Source: Clostridium sp. AM34-11AC
GTDB taxonomy: Bacteria > Bacillota > Clostridia > Lachnospirales > Lachnospiraceae
Assembly (NCBI RefSeq): GCF_003435375.1
Contig: NZ_QWGL01000001.1
Span: forward strand, 496,001 to 560,000
Length of the DNA: 64,000 bases
Direction: 5' to 3'
The position numbers and the translations under genes were made by a program. Shown here in pieces: positions 42,996 to 52,887 of this stretch (its first letter is position 1; each line of letters opens with the position of its first letter). The notes beneath the pieces were generated by a model that was not told the origin of the DNA, did not search any database, and saw nothing but the letters and a program-made list of their open reading frames with translations.

Positions 42996-43865
42996 TTAGT
43001 CCTTTAACTTCGGATCAAGTGCATCGCGCAGTCCATCACCAAACATGTTCAGGCAGAGAACTGAAATTGCGATAAATAATCCAGGGAAAATCAGCATGTA
43101 CGGATAATCACGAAGGAATCCTCTTGCGCCTGCCAGCATTGCTCCCCATTCAGGAGTCGGCGGCTGTACGCCAAGACCTATGTAACTCAAAGCTGCCAGT
43201 TCCAGGATCGCTTTTGCAACGCCCATTGTCGCAGAGACAATCAACGGAGACCAGCTGTTGGGAATAACATACTTCATAATTCTTCTTGCGGTACTGCAGC
43301 CGATTGCTTCTGCAGCTTCCAGATACTGGTTTTCACGTGTCTGCATAACCGTTCCTCTTAAGAGGCGGACATTGCCAGGAATCGTTCCGACTGCAATCGC
43401 AATAATTGTTTTATCAATTCCAACACCGAGAGCCGCGGAAATAATGATCGTTAAAAGCATAGACGGAATTGCCTGGATAACATCCAGAAGTCTCATAATG
43501 ACCGTATCGGCTGCACCACCGAAATATCCTGCGATTGCTCCAACGACTGTACCGATAGCGGTTGAAAATAATACTGCCGCAATACTGATACTTAAGGAAT
43601 ATCTTCCACCGTAAAAGACTCTGGTAAAAATATCTCTTCCGAGATCATCTGTGCCAAACAGGTGCGCAGATGACGGTCCCTGCTTGATTGCCATGACGTC
43701 CATCTTATCATACTGATACGGAGAAACGATCGGGACAATGATAATCGCCAGAACCAGGATCACAAATAATGTCAGACCAAACATTGCGTTTTTGTTTCTG
43801 GACATCCGTTTTGCGAGGACCAAAAACGCATTTTCTTTTTTATATGTATTGTCCTTCGCCATCAT
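42996..43865 (-). CDS. Opp/Dpp-type ABC transporter permease (OppC-like)
   Basis: This 289-residue permease has six membrane segments, a FGTDDLGRDIFTRVFYGGRYS segment typical of DppC/OppC and the EAAEAIGCSTARRIMKYVIPNSW coupling loop. It overlaps the OppB-like gene by 4 bases. Two adjacent ATG codons (43865, 43862) follow GGAGGG; either may start. Confidence 0.94.
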   Translation of the reverse strand: MMAKDNTYKKENAFLVLAKRMSRNKNAMFGLTLFVILVLAIIIVPIVSPYQYDKMDVMAIKQGPSSAHLFGTDDLGRDIFTRVFYGGRYSLSISIAAVLFSTAIGTVVGAIAGYFGGAADTVIMRLLDVIQAIPSMLLTIIISAALGVGIDKTIIAIAVGTIPGNVRLLRGTVMQTRENQYLEAAEAIGCSTARRIMKYVIPNSWSPLIVSATMGVAKAILELAALSYIGLGVQPPTPEWGAMLAGARGFLRDYPYMLIFPGLFIAISVLCLNMFGDGLRDALDPKLKD

Positions 43866-44830
43866 TTTCCCTCCTTGCTCGGTTTCTTCTTTTTGCCCTG
43901 ATTCTCGTAACGCGCCTTAATTCGCGGATCATTAAACGCGTAACAGAGATCAACTAACAGCATAATTACCGCGAATACTACTGCAAGCATGACAACGCAG
44001 CCACGAACGATCGGATAGTCACGCTGATTGATCGCTGTAATCATATACTGGCCGATTCCTGGAAATGAGAATACGTTTTCGATAACAATGGAACCGCCGA
44101 AAATAACCGCAAGGTTTGTTCCTGCCAGTGTAATGATCGGGTTCAATGCATTCGGAAGTGCATGTTTTAAGATAACTTCTCGCTGGGTCAGTCCTTTTGA
44201 ACGCGCTGTGACAACATAATCCGCACGGATGACCTCAAGCATACTTGATCTCGCCTGTCGTGCCTGAGTGGCAAGACCACCGAAACAAAGTGAAACTGTC
44301 GGAAGTACATAATACTCCCAACCGCCGATTCCGCTTGCCGGGAACCAGCCAAGTTTTAATGAAAATAAGAGTACAAACAGCATTGCAAGCCAGAATGTCG
44401 GAATCGAAACGCCGAGAAGTGCAATGATCATGCTGATTCTGTCTCCCCAGCCATTCTGGTGAACCGCTGCCGTTACGCCAAGCGGGATTCCGATACCAAA
44501 CGCTAATACCATTGAGGCAATTCCCAGAATCAATGTTCTCGGAAGTCTCTGCATAATTTCTCCCGCAACCGGAGCACCTGTCAGATAAGATTCACCCAAA
44601 TCAAAATGAAGAAATACATCCGATAAAAATTCTCCAAGCTGCACGATAAATGGTCTGTTTAAGCCAAGCTGTTCTCTCATCTCCGCAAGTTCATATTCCG
44701 ACGCTGTACTCCCCAGCATGATCTGCGCCGGATCACCGGGAACCAGGTACAGAATACCGAAGATCAATGTCGCAACGAGCAGTACTACAGGTATCATCTG
44801 CAGAATTCGTTTGCCAATAAATCTGATCAT
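43862..44830 (-). CDS. Opp/Dpp-type ABC transporter permease (OppB-like)
   Basis: This 322-residue permease starts MIRFIGKRILQMIPVVLLVATLIF. It has the GDPAQIMLGSTASEYELAEMREQLGL region of DppB/OppB proteins and the TARSKGLTQREVILKHALPNALNP coupling loop. I chose ATG 44830 with GGGAGG upstream. It follows the substrate-binding protein gene by 137 bases. Confidence 0.94.
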   Translation of the reverse strand: MIRFIGKRILQMIPVVLLVATLIFGILYLVPGDPAQIMLGSTASEYELAEMREQLGLNRPFIVQLGEFLSDVFLHFDLGESYLTGAPVAGEIMQRLPRTLILGIASMVLAFGIGIPLGVTAAVHQNGWGDRISMIIALLGVSIPTFWLAMLFVLLFSLKLGWFPASGIGGWEYYVLPTVSLCFGGLATQARQARSSMLEVIRADYVVTARSKGLTQREVILKHALPNALNPIITLAGTNLAVIFGGSIVIENVFSFPGIGQYMITAINQRDYPIVRGCVVMLAVVFAVIMLLVDLCYAFNDPRIKARYENQGKKKKPSKEGK

Positions 44831-44967
44831 TCTTCTTCCTCCCAAATACCTCTGTTTTTAGGAATCGGCGTGCCGAATCCAAATATATGGTTCCTGCACG
44901 CCGATGCTTGTTGTCATGTAACTATAAAAACTGCATTGCAATTTTCATTGATTTTTATTCCATAAGC

Positions 44968-46620
44968 TTAGTTCCAAACGTAAGTAGATGCGCCCGGAAG
45001 GAAGTTGGAACGGATGCTGTATTTTGCACCTGTAATCTTATTCTTATTTGTAATATAGTAGTTGTCTTTATGGAAGAGACCATAATGGTAAGCTTCCTCG
45101 ACCATGTACTGCTTTGCGGCATCAATGTCCGCAGCGTCCTGAGAAACGGCTGCTGTCATCAGAAGATTGTCCAGTTTGTCATCTCTTACCATTGCCATGT
45201 TATGCTCTGCGTAACGTGTGCTGTTTAACTGGTTCCAGATACGGGTAATATAACCGTATGCGGAGTTATAAGAAATATTAAGATCGAACTTAGTCGGGTC
45301 TGTCTGATATGTATTCCAGAGAGCCTGTTCAAAGGATGTAACCTCACTGTCAATTCCAACTTCTTTTAAGTATGCCTGAATGATCTGTGCAGTCTTTACA
45401 CGAACCTCATCTGTATCGCAAAGAATTGTAAGTTTCAGACTTCCATCAGCAACTCCGGCTTCCTTTAAGAGTTCTTTTGCTTTTTCCGGATTATAGTTAT
45501 AATAATCCTCTGTTTTCCATTTTTCCTGGAATCCAATGTTCAAATCACTGCCATAGCAGTAAACCGGCTCACCATGGCCTTCCATAACCACATTGATCAG
45601 TCCCTGCTGGTCAATTGCGTAAAGAACAGCCTGCGCAATTTTAAGATCGTTTAACGGACTTTCTGTAGAACGGTTGATCCACATCTGCTGAATGTAGTTA
45701 TCGCGGGCTTCTTCTACATTAAAGTTCGCAGCACTCTCTCCGCCCTCCATAAAGCGGCCTGCATTTGAATAGTTCAGAGAGGTCGCAACATCATAAATAC
45801 CGGTCTCAAGTCCGATTGCGATCTGAGAGGACTCTGTAACGAAATAATATTCGATCTTATCGACATTCTGTTCCTGACACTCAACACGAAGATCTTCCTT
45901 CTGCCAGTAGTCTTCATTCTTTACAAGTGTAAGGGAAGAACCTGTTACCCAGGACTCAACCTTGTATGGGCCGGTTGCAACCGGCATGGTTCTCATGCAG
46001 TCTCCGCTGTCCTTGTATGCTTTCTCTGAAACGATCATAACCTGAGTCAGCATATTCTCAACTTCTCCTGCTGCCTCACTATTGCACACAAGTTTTACTG
46101 TATAATCGCCGGTCTTTTCAATTGATACAAGGGAACCGGTCAATGCTGTATGCTGGTTTCCCTTACCATTTTCAAGACACTCGTTAAAGCTGAATACTAC
46201 ATCGTCTGCGGTAATATTGTTTCCCGCTGTATCTTTAATATAATCGTAAAGTTCGATATCCCATACCACGTTTGTCGGAGTAGATTCCGCTTCGTTCTTT
46301 GCCCAGTTTTTCGCAAGTATTCCGTAGTACTCACCATCACCACCCATATAGATCAGGTTCTCATATGTATACGCCAGAACTGTCCAACGTCCGCTGGAAG
46401 ATCCCTCATCGAATGTTCCAAGGGAACCCGGGTCTGAAGTATATGCAATTTTAACAACCTTCTCCTGATCACCTGCCGGTGCTGCTGTCTCAGTTCCAGC
46501 TGCTGCCGTTGTTGCCGCCGCCGTTGTTTCCGTTGAACTGCCTCCGCCGCATGCTGTCAACGAAAGCATCATTGCCGCTGCCATAGCGCCTGCAAAAATT
46601 CGTTTCGCACTCTTCTTCAT
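44968..46620 (-). CDS. family 5 extracellular substrate-binding lipoprotein
   Basis: This 550-residue SBP_bac_5 protein has signal MKKSAKRIFAGAMAAAMMLS and lipobox LTAC, a short Thr/Ala linker and the two-lobed binding fold (KIAYTSDPGSLGTFDEGSS, TGPYKVESWVTGSSLTLVKN, FNVEEARDNYIQQMWINRS). I chose ATG 46620 with AAAGGAG upstream; the longer frame lies over the operator region. The family binds peptides but also oligosaccharides and glycosides. A LacI regulator, hydrolases and a sugar kinase share this locus, so a sugar-containing ligand is more likely than a peptide. Confidence 0.92.
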   Translation of the reverse strand: MKKSAKRIFAGAMAAAMMLSLTACGGGSSTETTAAATTAAAGTETAAPAGDQEKVVKIAYTSDPGSLGTFDEGSSSGRWTVLAYTYENLIYMGGDGEYYGILAKNWAKNEAESTPTNVVWDIELYDYIKDTAGNNITADDVVFSFNECLENGKGNQHTALTGSLVSIEKTGDYTVKLVCNSEAAGEVENMLTQVMIVSEKAYKDSGDCMRTMPVATGPYKVESWVTGSSLTLVKNEDYWQKEDLRVECQEQNVDKIEYYFVTESSQIAIGLETGIYDVATSLNYSNAGRFMEGGESAANFNVEEARDNYIQQMWINRSTESPLNDLKIAQAVLYAIDQQGLINVVMEGHGEPVYCYGSDLNIGFQEKWKTEDYYNYNPEKAKELLKEAGVADGSLKLTILCDTDEVRVKTAQIIQAYLKEVGIDSEVTSFEQALWNTYQTDPTKFDLNISYNSAYGYITRIWNQLNSTRYAEHNMAMVRDDKLDNLLMTAAVSQDAADIDAAKQYMVEEAYHYGLFHKDNYYITNKNKITGAKYSIRSNFLPGASTYVWN

Positions 46621-46674
46621 ATCGTCCTCTCCTTTTTTGTTATCTAGTCCCCGATGGACCATTACTCGTTCTGT

Positions 46675-46696
46675 CAAACGTTTGCGTAAACGTTTA
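46675..46696. promoter_or_regulatory. double LacI-type operator upstream of the catabolic operon
   Basis: Two perfect palindromes, CAAACGTTTG and TAAACGTTTA, have centres 12 bases apart and lie 55-76 bases upstream of the binding-protein start. Confidence 0.75.
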
Positions 46697-46872
46697 ACTT
46701 GTTCTGTGGTTTCATTATACCCCCGCCATATATGTATTGTCAATTATTACTAATTTACAAATGCTTTTTCGCTTTTTTGTGTACTTTTTACATATTCCTC
46801 AGTTTTGCGTTATGGTTAATTTGTCTTGTTTTATTTAATTGACATCAATATTTTTGGGTGATATACTTATGT

Positions 46873-46883
46873 TAAACGTTTTA
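46873..46883. promoter_or_regulatory. LacI-type operator upstream of the regulator gene
   Basis: TAAACGTTTTA shares the AAACGTTT core with the two sites at 46675-46696 and lies 23 bases before the LacI start, as expected for autoregulation and shared control of the 285-bp divergent region. Confidence 0.65.
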
Positions 46884-46905
46884 CAGTGTTGTGAAGGGGG
46901 AATAA

Positions 46906-47892
46906 ATGCATATGTCAAAAGTTAGTATTCGTGATGTCGCTGCCCTTGCCGGCGTATCTACTGCCACCGTCAGCCATGTCATCAATAATACCCGTTATGT
47001 AAAAGAAGAAACGAAACGGCTTGTTCTGAAAAGTATCGAAGAACTTCACTACAGTCCTGATGCGACTGCACGAAGTTTTAAGACGGGAAAGAGAAATTTA
47101 ATTGCATTTATTGTACCTGATATTTCAAATCCCTTCTTTGCGACAATGATCGAGGAAGTTGAAAACGTTATCTCCAAAGAAGGCTTCAAGCTTCTCGTTA
47201 TTAATACAAAGGAAACGAAAGAGCGCGAGATCGACAACCTGAGAATTTTATCCAGCGGTATTGTCGATGGTTTTGTTCTGGCCTCTACGGTTGAAAACTA
47301 CTCTGATATTTCAGGAATCGTTCCTCCCAGTATTCCTGTTGTCTTAGTTGACCGCTCCCCTTTAGGCGCTCCCTATGATTCCGTGATCTCCGCAAACTAT
47401 CAGGCCATGTCCGATGGAGTGGAATACCTTATAAAGAAAGGACATTCTAAAATCGGATTCATCACCGGGATTCCCCGCATTTCCACAACAAAAGAACGTC
47501 TTGATGCCTATCGCGATACGATGGAAAAACATGGAATCTTTTCTGAAGCCCTGATCCGTACCGGAACGTCTATGACTTCTCTGGTAGTTGAGAATCTCGA
47601 TGCGCTTCTGGCGCTTGGCTGTACTGCTCTGGTTATTTCCAACAATATTATGGCGATTGAGACTATGATGATTTTAAATCAGCGTGGAATCCGCCCCCAC
47701 CATGATATTGATCTGATCGGTTACAAAGACAGTGAACAGGCACAGTATGGTCTTCAGCATATGAGCCTGATCAAGCAGCCAGTTGCCGAAATGGGGCGCG
47801 CGACAGGAAAGCAGCTTCTGGAACGCCTTTCCCATCCTGATATGCCGATTCAAAGAATCATACTCCCAGCAGAATTTCTTCCGGTCGATTGA
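46906..47892 (+). CDS. LacI family transcriptional regulator
   Basis: This 328-residue repressor has an N-terminal LacI HTH (VSIRDVAALAGVSTATVSHVINNTRYV), the hinge helix at about residues 50-60 and a periplasmic-binding-protein-like sensor domain (NLIAFIVPDISNPFFATMIEEVE). It is divergent from the transporter/hydrolase operon, and AAACGTTT palindromes lie in front of both. It probably represses the operon until a sugar-type inducer binds. ATG 46906 follows AAGGGGG; ATG 46912 is an alternative. Confidence 0.94.
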   Translation: MHMSKVSIRDVAALAGVSTATVSHVINNTRYVKEETKRLVLKSIEELHYSPDATARSFKTGKRNLIAFIVPDISNPFFATMIEEVENVISKEGFKLLVINTKETKEREIDNLRILSSGIVDGFVLASTVENYSDISGIVPPSIPVVLVDRSPLGAPYDSVISANYQAMSDGVEYLIKKGHSKIGFITGIPRISTTKERLDAYRDTMEKHGIFSEALIRTGTSMTSLVVENLDALLALGCTALVISNNIMAIETMMILNQRGIRPHHDIDLIGYKDSEQAQYGLQHMSLIKQPVAEMGRATGKQLLERLSHPDMPIQRIILPAEFLPVD

Positions 47893-47956
47893 GTCCTCCC
47901 ATTTTTATATCATTTTCTCATACATAGGCAGTTCTATTTGAACTTCCACGCAAACA

Positions 47957-48014
47957 AAAAAGCTTTTTCAGCATCAGTTTTATTCCTCTAAAACATGTAC
48001 TGAAAAAGCTTTTT
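47957..48014. terminator. terminator between convergent lacI-type and DUF554 genes
   Basis: AAAAAGCTTTTTCAG is mirrored by CTGAAAAAGCTTTTT across a 28-base loop, with T-runs usable in both directions. Confidence 0.7.
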
Positions 48015-48017
48015 GAT

Positions 48018-48746
48018 TTACAGCATCGGCACCACCACATTCCCCCAGAACCAGCTCACCGGCATGACGAGCACCATCGCGGGGATCATATCGGCGACCG
48101 GGAAGTTGTGGATCTTTGCGATGCGGAAACCTGTGGCCAGAAGAAGAAAACCACCGCAGGCCTTGAAGTCCGCGATCATATCCGGTGTGGTAAGCGGAAA
48201 GATGAACTTCGCCGCAGCGAAGATTGCGAGAAAGATCACGCACTGCGGGATTGCAACAGCCGCGACCACCATTCCCAGGGTTCCTCCAAAAATCATCGCA
48301 GTAAAGAAGTCCAGAATGGACTTGGAGATCAGAATCGTGTGGTCACCACTCATTCCGGAATCCAGAGATCCATAGATTCCTGTTCCGCTGGCACAGAACA
48401 GCACGATGATCGTCACGAGCATCGTCATATACTCTTCTCTGGACATGGACGCATTCTTATTCGGGAAGATCTTTCCGACCGGCTTCTCCATGCACGCCGC
48501 GCCGCTGTTGATGATCCCGCCGAGATTCACCGCCAGCCCAAACGCGGTCCCAATGATCACCGCAAAGATAACGGCGGGCATATTTTTCATAAGGCCGATG
48601 GAGCTCACGCCCATTCCCATGGAGCAGACGCCGAAGATCTTCGTGAGCTCTGAATTGATCCTTGTGGGCAGCTTATGCCCAAATAAAGCCCCGACCACAC
48701 CGCCGCTGGCGACGGACAGGGCATTGATGATAATTCCTACTGGCAT
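48018..48746 (-). CDS. DUF554 membrane protein
   Basis: This 242-residue membrane protein has about six to seven segments, with the DUF554 opening MPVGIIINALSVASGGVVGALFGHKLP and inner stretches such as CSMGMGVSSIGLMKNMPAVIFAVIIG. The family resembles E. coli YqgA and B. subtilis YdfK; its function is unknown. I chose ATG 48746 with AAAGGAG upstream; the frame extends 13 codons upstream into the mosaic repeat. Whether it is read through from trpA is unclear because the gap between them is long. Confidence 0.88.
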   Translation of the reverse strand: MPVGIIINALSVASGGVVGALFGHKLPTRINSELTKIFGVCSMGMGVSSIGLMKNMPAVIFAVIIGTAFGLAVNLGGIINSGAACMEKPVGKIFPNKNASMSREEYMTMLVTIIVLFCASGTGIYGSLDSGMSGDHTILISKSILDFFTAMIFGGTLGMVVAAVAIPQCVIFLAIFAAAKFIFPLTTPDMIADFKACGGFLLLATGFRIAKIHNFPVADMIPAMVLVMPVSWFWGNVVVPML

Positions 48747-48764
48747 ACATCTTTCTCCTTTGCA

Positions 48765-48840
48765 AAAAGGAATGTGCCTTGGCACATTCGTGCGTCTCGC
48801 GCGGTTGCTTGCGACAACCTACATCTTTGCGCAAGTAACA
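48765..48840. repeat. mosaic intergenic repeat, copy 4 (left module only)
   Basis: AAGGAATGTGCCTTGGCACA and the following CGTCTCGCGCGGTTGCTTGC, CGACAACCTACATCTTTGCG match the left module at 3380-3460 and 26192-26250. The right hairpin module is missing. Confidence 0.75.
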
Positions 48841-49102
48841 CAAACAACTGCGGTGCAAAGGAGTCCCTGCACCGCAGAATTGACAGTTCGTTATTTAATT
48901 TTAGCACAAAGTACGGTACAACGCAAACACTTTACCTCGCAAAAGTGCATGTGAAGTGCATGTTCCCAATTACCATTTTGACAACATTCTTCTCATTTAA
49001 GTCGAACGACCGTGAAACTTGGCGCGTGATTCTGGTCAGCGAAGCTGACTTATTCCTATCAAAATCACTGCGCATCCTCGCGGAGCGTTTCCCAGCCGCT
49101 TC
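48841..49102. other. gap between the DUF554 upstream repeat and trpA
   Basis: It contains a strong stem CTGCGGTGCA / TGCACCGCAG at 48848-48877, a small GTCAGC-TTC-GCTGAC-type hairpin near 49040, and no gene. The first hairpin could end trpBA transcripts, although no T-run follows on the minus strand. Confidence 0.35.
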
Positions 49103-49885
49103 TTAGATCCCATGCACCGCGTCACACATGGACTTCACATACTCTTTCACATACGGAACCGCATCTTTTCCATACGTTCCGCAGAGCTTCACGATCGCGG
49201 AACCAACGATAGCGCCGTCGGAGAGACCTGCCATCTTCTTTGCCTGCTCCGGGGTGGAGATTCCGAAGCCAACCGCGCACGGGATATCTTTCGCCTTTTT
49301 CACAAGCTTCACCATCGCGCCGATATCCGTTGTGATCTCGCTTCTCGTTCCGGTAACGCCAAGAGAGGATACGCAGTATACAAAGCCGGACGCCTCTTTC
49401 GCGATCATGCTGATTCTCTCATGGGAGGTCGGGGCAATGAGGGAGATCAGATCCATATCATACTTTTTGCATACCGAATCAAACTCTTCTTTCTCCTCAT
49501 ACGGCACATCCGGCAGGATCAGTCCGTCCATGCCAAGCTCAGACGCCTTCTTAATAAAGCGCTCTGTTCCGTAGGAGAACACAACATTCGCGTATGTCAT
49601 GAATACCATCGGAATTTGTGTATTTTTCCGAATTTTTTCAACCATTGCAAAAATTTTGTCGGTGGTCACGCCGCCGGACAGGGCGCGGATATTTGCCGCC
49701 TGGATCACCGGTCCCTCTGCCGTCGGATCGGAGAACGGGATACCAAGCTCGATGAGGTTTGCGCCTGCCTCCTCCATTGCGTATACAAGCTGCTCCGTGA
49801 CCTCTAAGGACGGGTCACCGCAGGTGATAAACGGGATAAATGCCTTTCCATTTCCGCCTTTGAAGGCGTTTGCGATCTTACTCAT
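49103..49885 (-). CDS. trpA: tryptophan synthase alpha chain
   Basis: This 260-residue TIM-barrel enzyme cleaves indole-3-glycerol phosphate to indole. The catalytic Glu is in [20 protein letters not shown] and the catalytic Asp in its FSDP segment; the phosphate-binding region is CAVGFGIST...[11 protein letters not shown] chose ATG 49885 with GGGGAGG upstream. It overlaps the trpB stop by 8 bases, which indicates coupled translation. Only trpBA, not trpECDGF, are present in this window. Confidence 0.96.
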   Translation of the reverse strand: MSKIANAFKGGNGKAFIPFITCGDPSLEVTEQLVYAMEEAGANLIELGIPFSDPTAEGPVIQAANIRALSGGVTTDKIFAMVEKIRKNTQIPMVFMTYANVVFSYGTERFIKKASELGMDGLILPDVPYEEKEEFDSVCKKYDMDLISLIAPTSHERISMIAKEASGFVYCVSSLGVTGTRSEITTDIGAMVKLVKKAKDIPCAVGFGISTPEQAKKMAGLSDGAIVGSAIVKLCGTYGKDAVPYVKEYVKSMCDAVHGI

Positions 49886-51062
49886 GAATATCCTCCCCTC
49901 TGTATCTTGCGATTGCTGCACAGTCCTTGTCTCCTCTTCCGGAAACATTGACAACAATGATCTTATCCTTTCCCATCGTCGGTGCGAGCTTCATTGCGTA
50001 TGCGATGGCATGGGCGCTCTCGATCGCCGGGATGATTCCCTCGATTCTGGAGAGATACTCGAACGCATCGACTGCCTCGTCGTCAGTGATCGCCACATAC
50101 TGGGCCCGTCCGGTATCGTAAAGGTTCGCATGTTCCGGTCCGATTCCCGGGTAATCAAGGCCTGCAGAGATGGAATATACCGGGGCAATTTGGCCGTACT
50201 CATCCTGGCAGAAGTAAGATTTCATGCCGTGGAAGATTCCGAGACGTCCTGTGGCGATGGTCGCCGCTGTCTCTGCCGTGTTCACACCGCGTCCTGCTGC
50301 CTCACAGCCGATGAGCTGAACGTCTTTATCTTCAATAAAGTTGTAGAATGCGCCGATGGCATTGGATCCGCCGCCAACACAGGCAAGAACTGCATCCGGA
50401 AGACGTCCCTCTTTCTCTAACATCTGCTCCTTGATCTCCTTGGAGATAACCGCCTGGAAGTCACGGACGATAGTCGGGAACGGATGTGGTCCCATACAGG
50501 AGCCGAGAACATAGTGGGTGTCCTCGATCCGGTTCGTCCACTCTCTCATTGCCTCCGAAACAGCATCTTTGAGGGTTCCTGTTCCGGTTGTCACCGCATG
50601 CACCTTTGCTCCGAGAAGGCGCATTTTGTAAACATTTAATGCCTGACGTTTTGTGTCCTCCTCGCCCATGTAGATCTCGCATTCCATGCCGAAGAGCGCT
50701 GCCGCTGTCGCTGTCGCTACACCGTGCTGGCCTGCGCCTGTCTCAGCGATGACACGGGTCTTTCCCATCTTCTTCGCGAGAAGCACCTGACCGAGCACGT
50801 TGTTGATCTTGTGGGCACCGGTATGGTTTAAGTCCTCTCTCTTTAAATAGATCTTCGCTCCGCCGAGATCCTTTGTCATGTGCTCCGCGTAGTAGAGTCT
50901 TGATGGTCTGCCCGCGTATTCATTTAAAAGTATTGTGAGTTCTTTCTGGAATTCCGGGTCATTTTTGTAATGGTTGTATGCCTCTTCGAGTTCCAGTACC
51001 GCATTCATAAGCGTCTCAGGAATGTACTGACCGCCATGCGCGCCAAATCTGCCTTTTGACAT
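49878..51062 (-). CDS. trpB: tryptophan synthase beta chain
   Basis: This 394-residue PLP enzyme condenses indole with serine. The Schiff-base Lys is in [14 protein letters not shown], and the PLP phosphate loop is [27 protein letters not shown] is the usual opening of TrpB1. GAGGAGG precedes the start. It lies 198 bases downstream of the sugar kinase gene. A T-box leader with a likely UGG specifier lies 5.7 kb upstream at the head of the same strand, separated by the sugar transport genes. Confidence 0.96.
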   Translation of the reverse strand: MSKGRFGAHGGQYIPETLMNAVLELEEAYNHYKNDPEFQKELTILLNEYAGRPSRLYYAEHMTKDLGGAKIYLKREDLNHTGAHKINNVLGQVLLAKKMGKTRVIAETGAGQHGVATATAAALFGMECEIYMGEEDTKRQALNVYKMRLLGAKVHAVTTGTGTLKDAVSEAMREWTNRIEDTHYVLGSCMGPHPFPTIVRDFQAVISKEIKEQMLEKEGRLPDAVLACVGGGSNAIGAFYNFIEDKDVQLIGCEAAGRGVNTAETAATIATGRLGIFHGMKSYFCQDEYGQIAPVYSISAGLDYPGIGPEHANLYDTGRAQYVAITDDEAVDAFEYLSRIEGIIPAIESAHAIAYAMKLAPTMGKDKIIVVNVSGRGDKDCAAIARYRGEDIHE

Positions 51063-51259
51063 ATTTTTTTCCTCCTCGTGTAAACTGGTTTATTGTCTGT
51101 AACTGTCCATACCCATATTTCCGGAGTGATTTTTCAAATCTCCGCCAGACAGTCATCGAAATCGTGATTTTGTAGCAGCGGAAATGTTACTTAACCGTTA
51201 TCATATTTTCTATTTTTGCAGACCACAGGTGTGAAAAAATCACGGCTGCCGACTGACTT

Positions 51260-52765
51260 TTATCTGCTGTAAAACTCTCTTACCAACGGATAAATGTTCT
51301 TATATTTCTGATAGATCCCGTGGTATTTCTCCGAGACTGCCGGATCCGGCTCCACCGTATCACAGTGTCCCTGGCTCTCCAGTGTCTCGATAAAGGACTT
51401 GTAATCCGGGATCACGCCCTCCGCCACAAACACCGCCGAGGCGATGGCCAGTGCCGGTAAAAGGTCCGGATCCTTGTATACAAAGATCTTCTGTCCCATG
51501 ACATTGCTTAAGATCCGGCACCATCGCCGTTCCCTCGCTCCGCCTCCGATCAGCGTGATCTTTAACGCCGGATGGTCGAACAGTTCCAGTCCCTGACGGA
51601 TGGAAAATGCCACGCCCTCGAGGACACTCTGTGCCATATCCGCCGCCGTGGTCTCCTGGGAGAGACCTAAGAAGCTTCCCCGGACGCTGCTGTCCATGAT
51701 CGGGAACCGCTCACCTGCCACATAGGGCAGGAAGAACAGTCCGTGACTTCCGGGTTCCGCTTTCTCAAGAAGCTCTGAGATATACCCGAAATCCGGTGCC
51801 CCGTCGGGATCCCTGGACAGGATCTTCGCGATCAGCCGGTGGGCGTTTCCGCCGTTTAGGAACGGGACTACATTGATGAGCAGGTCCTTCTGCATCGCCG
51901 CCAGATTGAATCCGCCGCCTTCACTCTCCATCCTTTGGTTGGACACGGCTGCCACCCAGCCGGAGGTTCCGAGGTTGATGTTGTACTCCCCCGGTGCCAG
52001 GATGCCGCTGGCAAGTGTCGTCGCTCCCGCATCCCCGGTTCCGGCATAGACCTTTGTTCCTACCGGATAACCACTCTCCGTCGCCCCGGTCTCCGTGACC
52101 GTGCCGACACACTCATGGGCGTAAAAAAGTTTTGGGAACTTCTTAATATCGACTCCCGCCGCTCCAATCAGCTCCTCCGACCAGATCTTCCTGTCCAGAT
52201 CCATGGCCCCCGCCGTGGAGCAGGCGGTCATGTCTCCGGCGAACACACTGGTAAGTCTACCTATTATATAGTCCTTCGAGCTGATGAGAAAACATGCGGT
52301 CTTCTCATAAATCTCCGGCTCATTTTCTTTTAACCACAGGATCTTCGCAAGCGGCATCGATCCGTCAAAGTGGTTTCCCGTAATCTCCGCAATATACGCA
52401 TCCCCGAGAGGCACTACATTCCGCCTTGCCGCCTCTCTTATGATCACCCGTGCCTGCTCGTCCGCCCGACCGTCGGAATAAAGGATCGCATTCCGGAGTG
52501 CTTTTCCTTCTGCCCCAACCGAGATCACATCCTGCATCTGTCCGGAGAAGATAATAGCCCCAATCTCCTTTGGCGGGATGATCTCAAACATCTCTTTTGA
52601 CAGCTTACAGAACGACCCATACCACTCATCCGGATCCTGTTCCTTGAAGTTTCCCGTTTCGATGGTGTGGATCACGGAGCTTCCGGTAAAGACGGGCTCT
52701 CCATTTTCGTTCACGACCACTGCCTTGACGGCTGTCGTTCCGATATCAAAGGTTGCTGCTAACAT
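51260..52765 (-). CDS. FGGY-family carbohydrate kinase (xylulokinase-like)
   Basis: This 501-residue sugar kinase starts MLAATFDIGTTAVKAVVVNE with the phosphate-1 motif. It has YAGTGDAGATTLASG in the ATP region and ITLIGGGARERRWCRILSNV with the adenosine motif near the C-terminus. It phosphorylates a pentose, ketose or polyol. GGGGAGG precedes the start. It follows the ribose-type permease by about 120 bases, so the ABC system at 52.9-56.6 kb probably imports its substrate. D-xylulose, L-ribulose or similar are possible. Confidence 0.92.
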   Translation of the reverse strand: MLAATFDIGTTAVKAVVVNENGEPVFTGSSVIHTIETGNFKEQDPDEWYGSFCKLSKEMFEIIPPKEIGAIIFSGQMQDVISVGAEGKALRNAILYSDGRADEQARVIIREAARRNVVPLGDAYIAEITGNHFDGSMPLAKILWLKENEPEIYEKTACFLISSKDYIIGRLTSVFAGDMTACSTAGAMDLDRKIWSEELIGAAGVDIKKFPKLFYAHECVGTVTETGATESGYPVGTKVYAGTGDAGATTLASGILAPGEYNINLGTSGWVAAVSNQRMESEGGGFNLAAMQKDLLINVVPFLNGGNAHRLIAKILSRDPDGAPDFGYISELLEKAEPGSHGLFFLPYVAGERFPIMDSSVRGSFLGLSQETTAADMAQSVLEGVAFSIRQGLELFDHPALKITLIGGGARERRWCRILSNVMGQKIFVYKDPDLLPALAIASAVFVAEGVIPDYKSFIETLESQGHCDTVEPDPAVSEKYHGIYQKYKNIYPLVREFYSR

Positions 52766-52887
52766 CTATTCCCTCCCCGTTCCGTACCGTTACACAGTAC
52801 TGGGGATTTTGCCAATCCTTCGCATCCTAAATTGGTAAAATCCGCTCTCTCAATGTTATTTTACGGTATTTTCGGTACCAAAAATCC

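Noticed and set aside
47925..47938. Third LysR-type box (ATAGGC-AG-TTCTAT)
   Set aside because: The spacing is one base short of T-N11-A, and it lies behind the LacI gene with no matching target.
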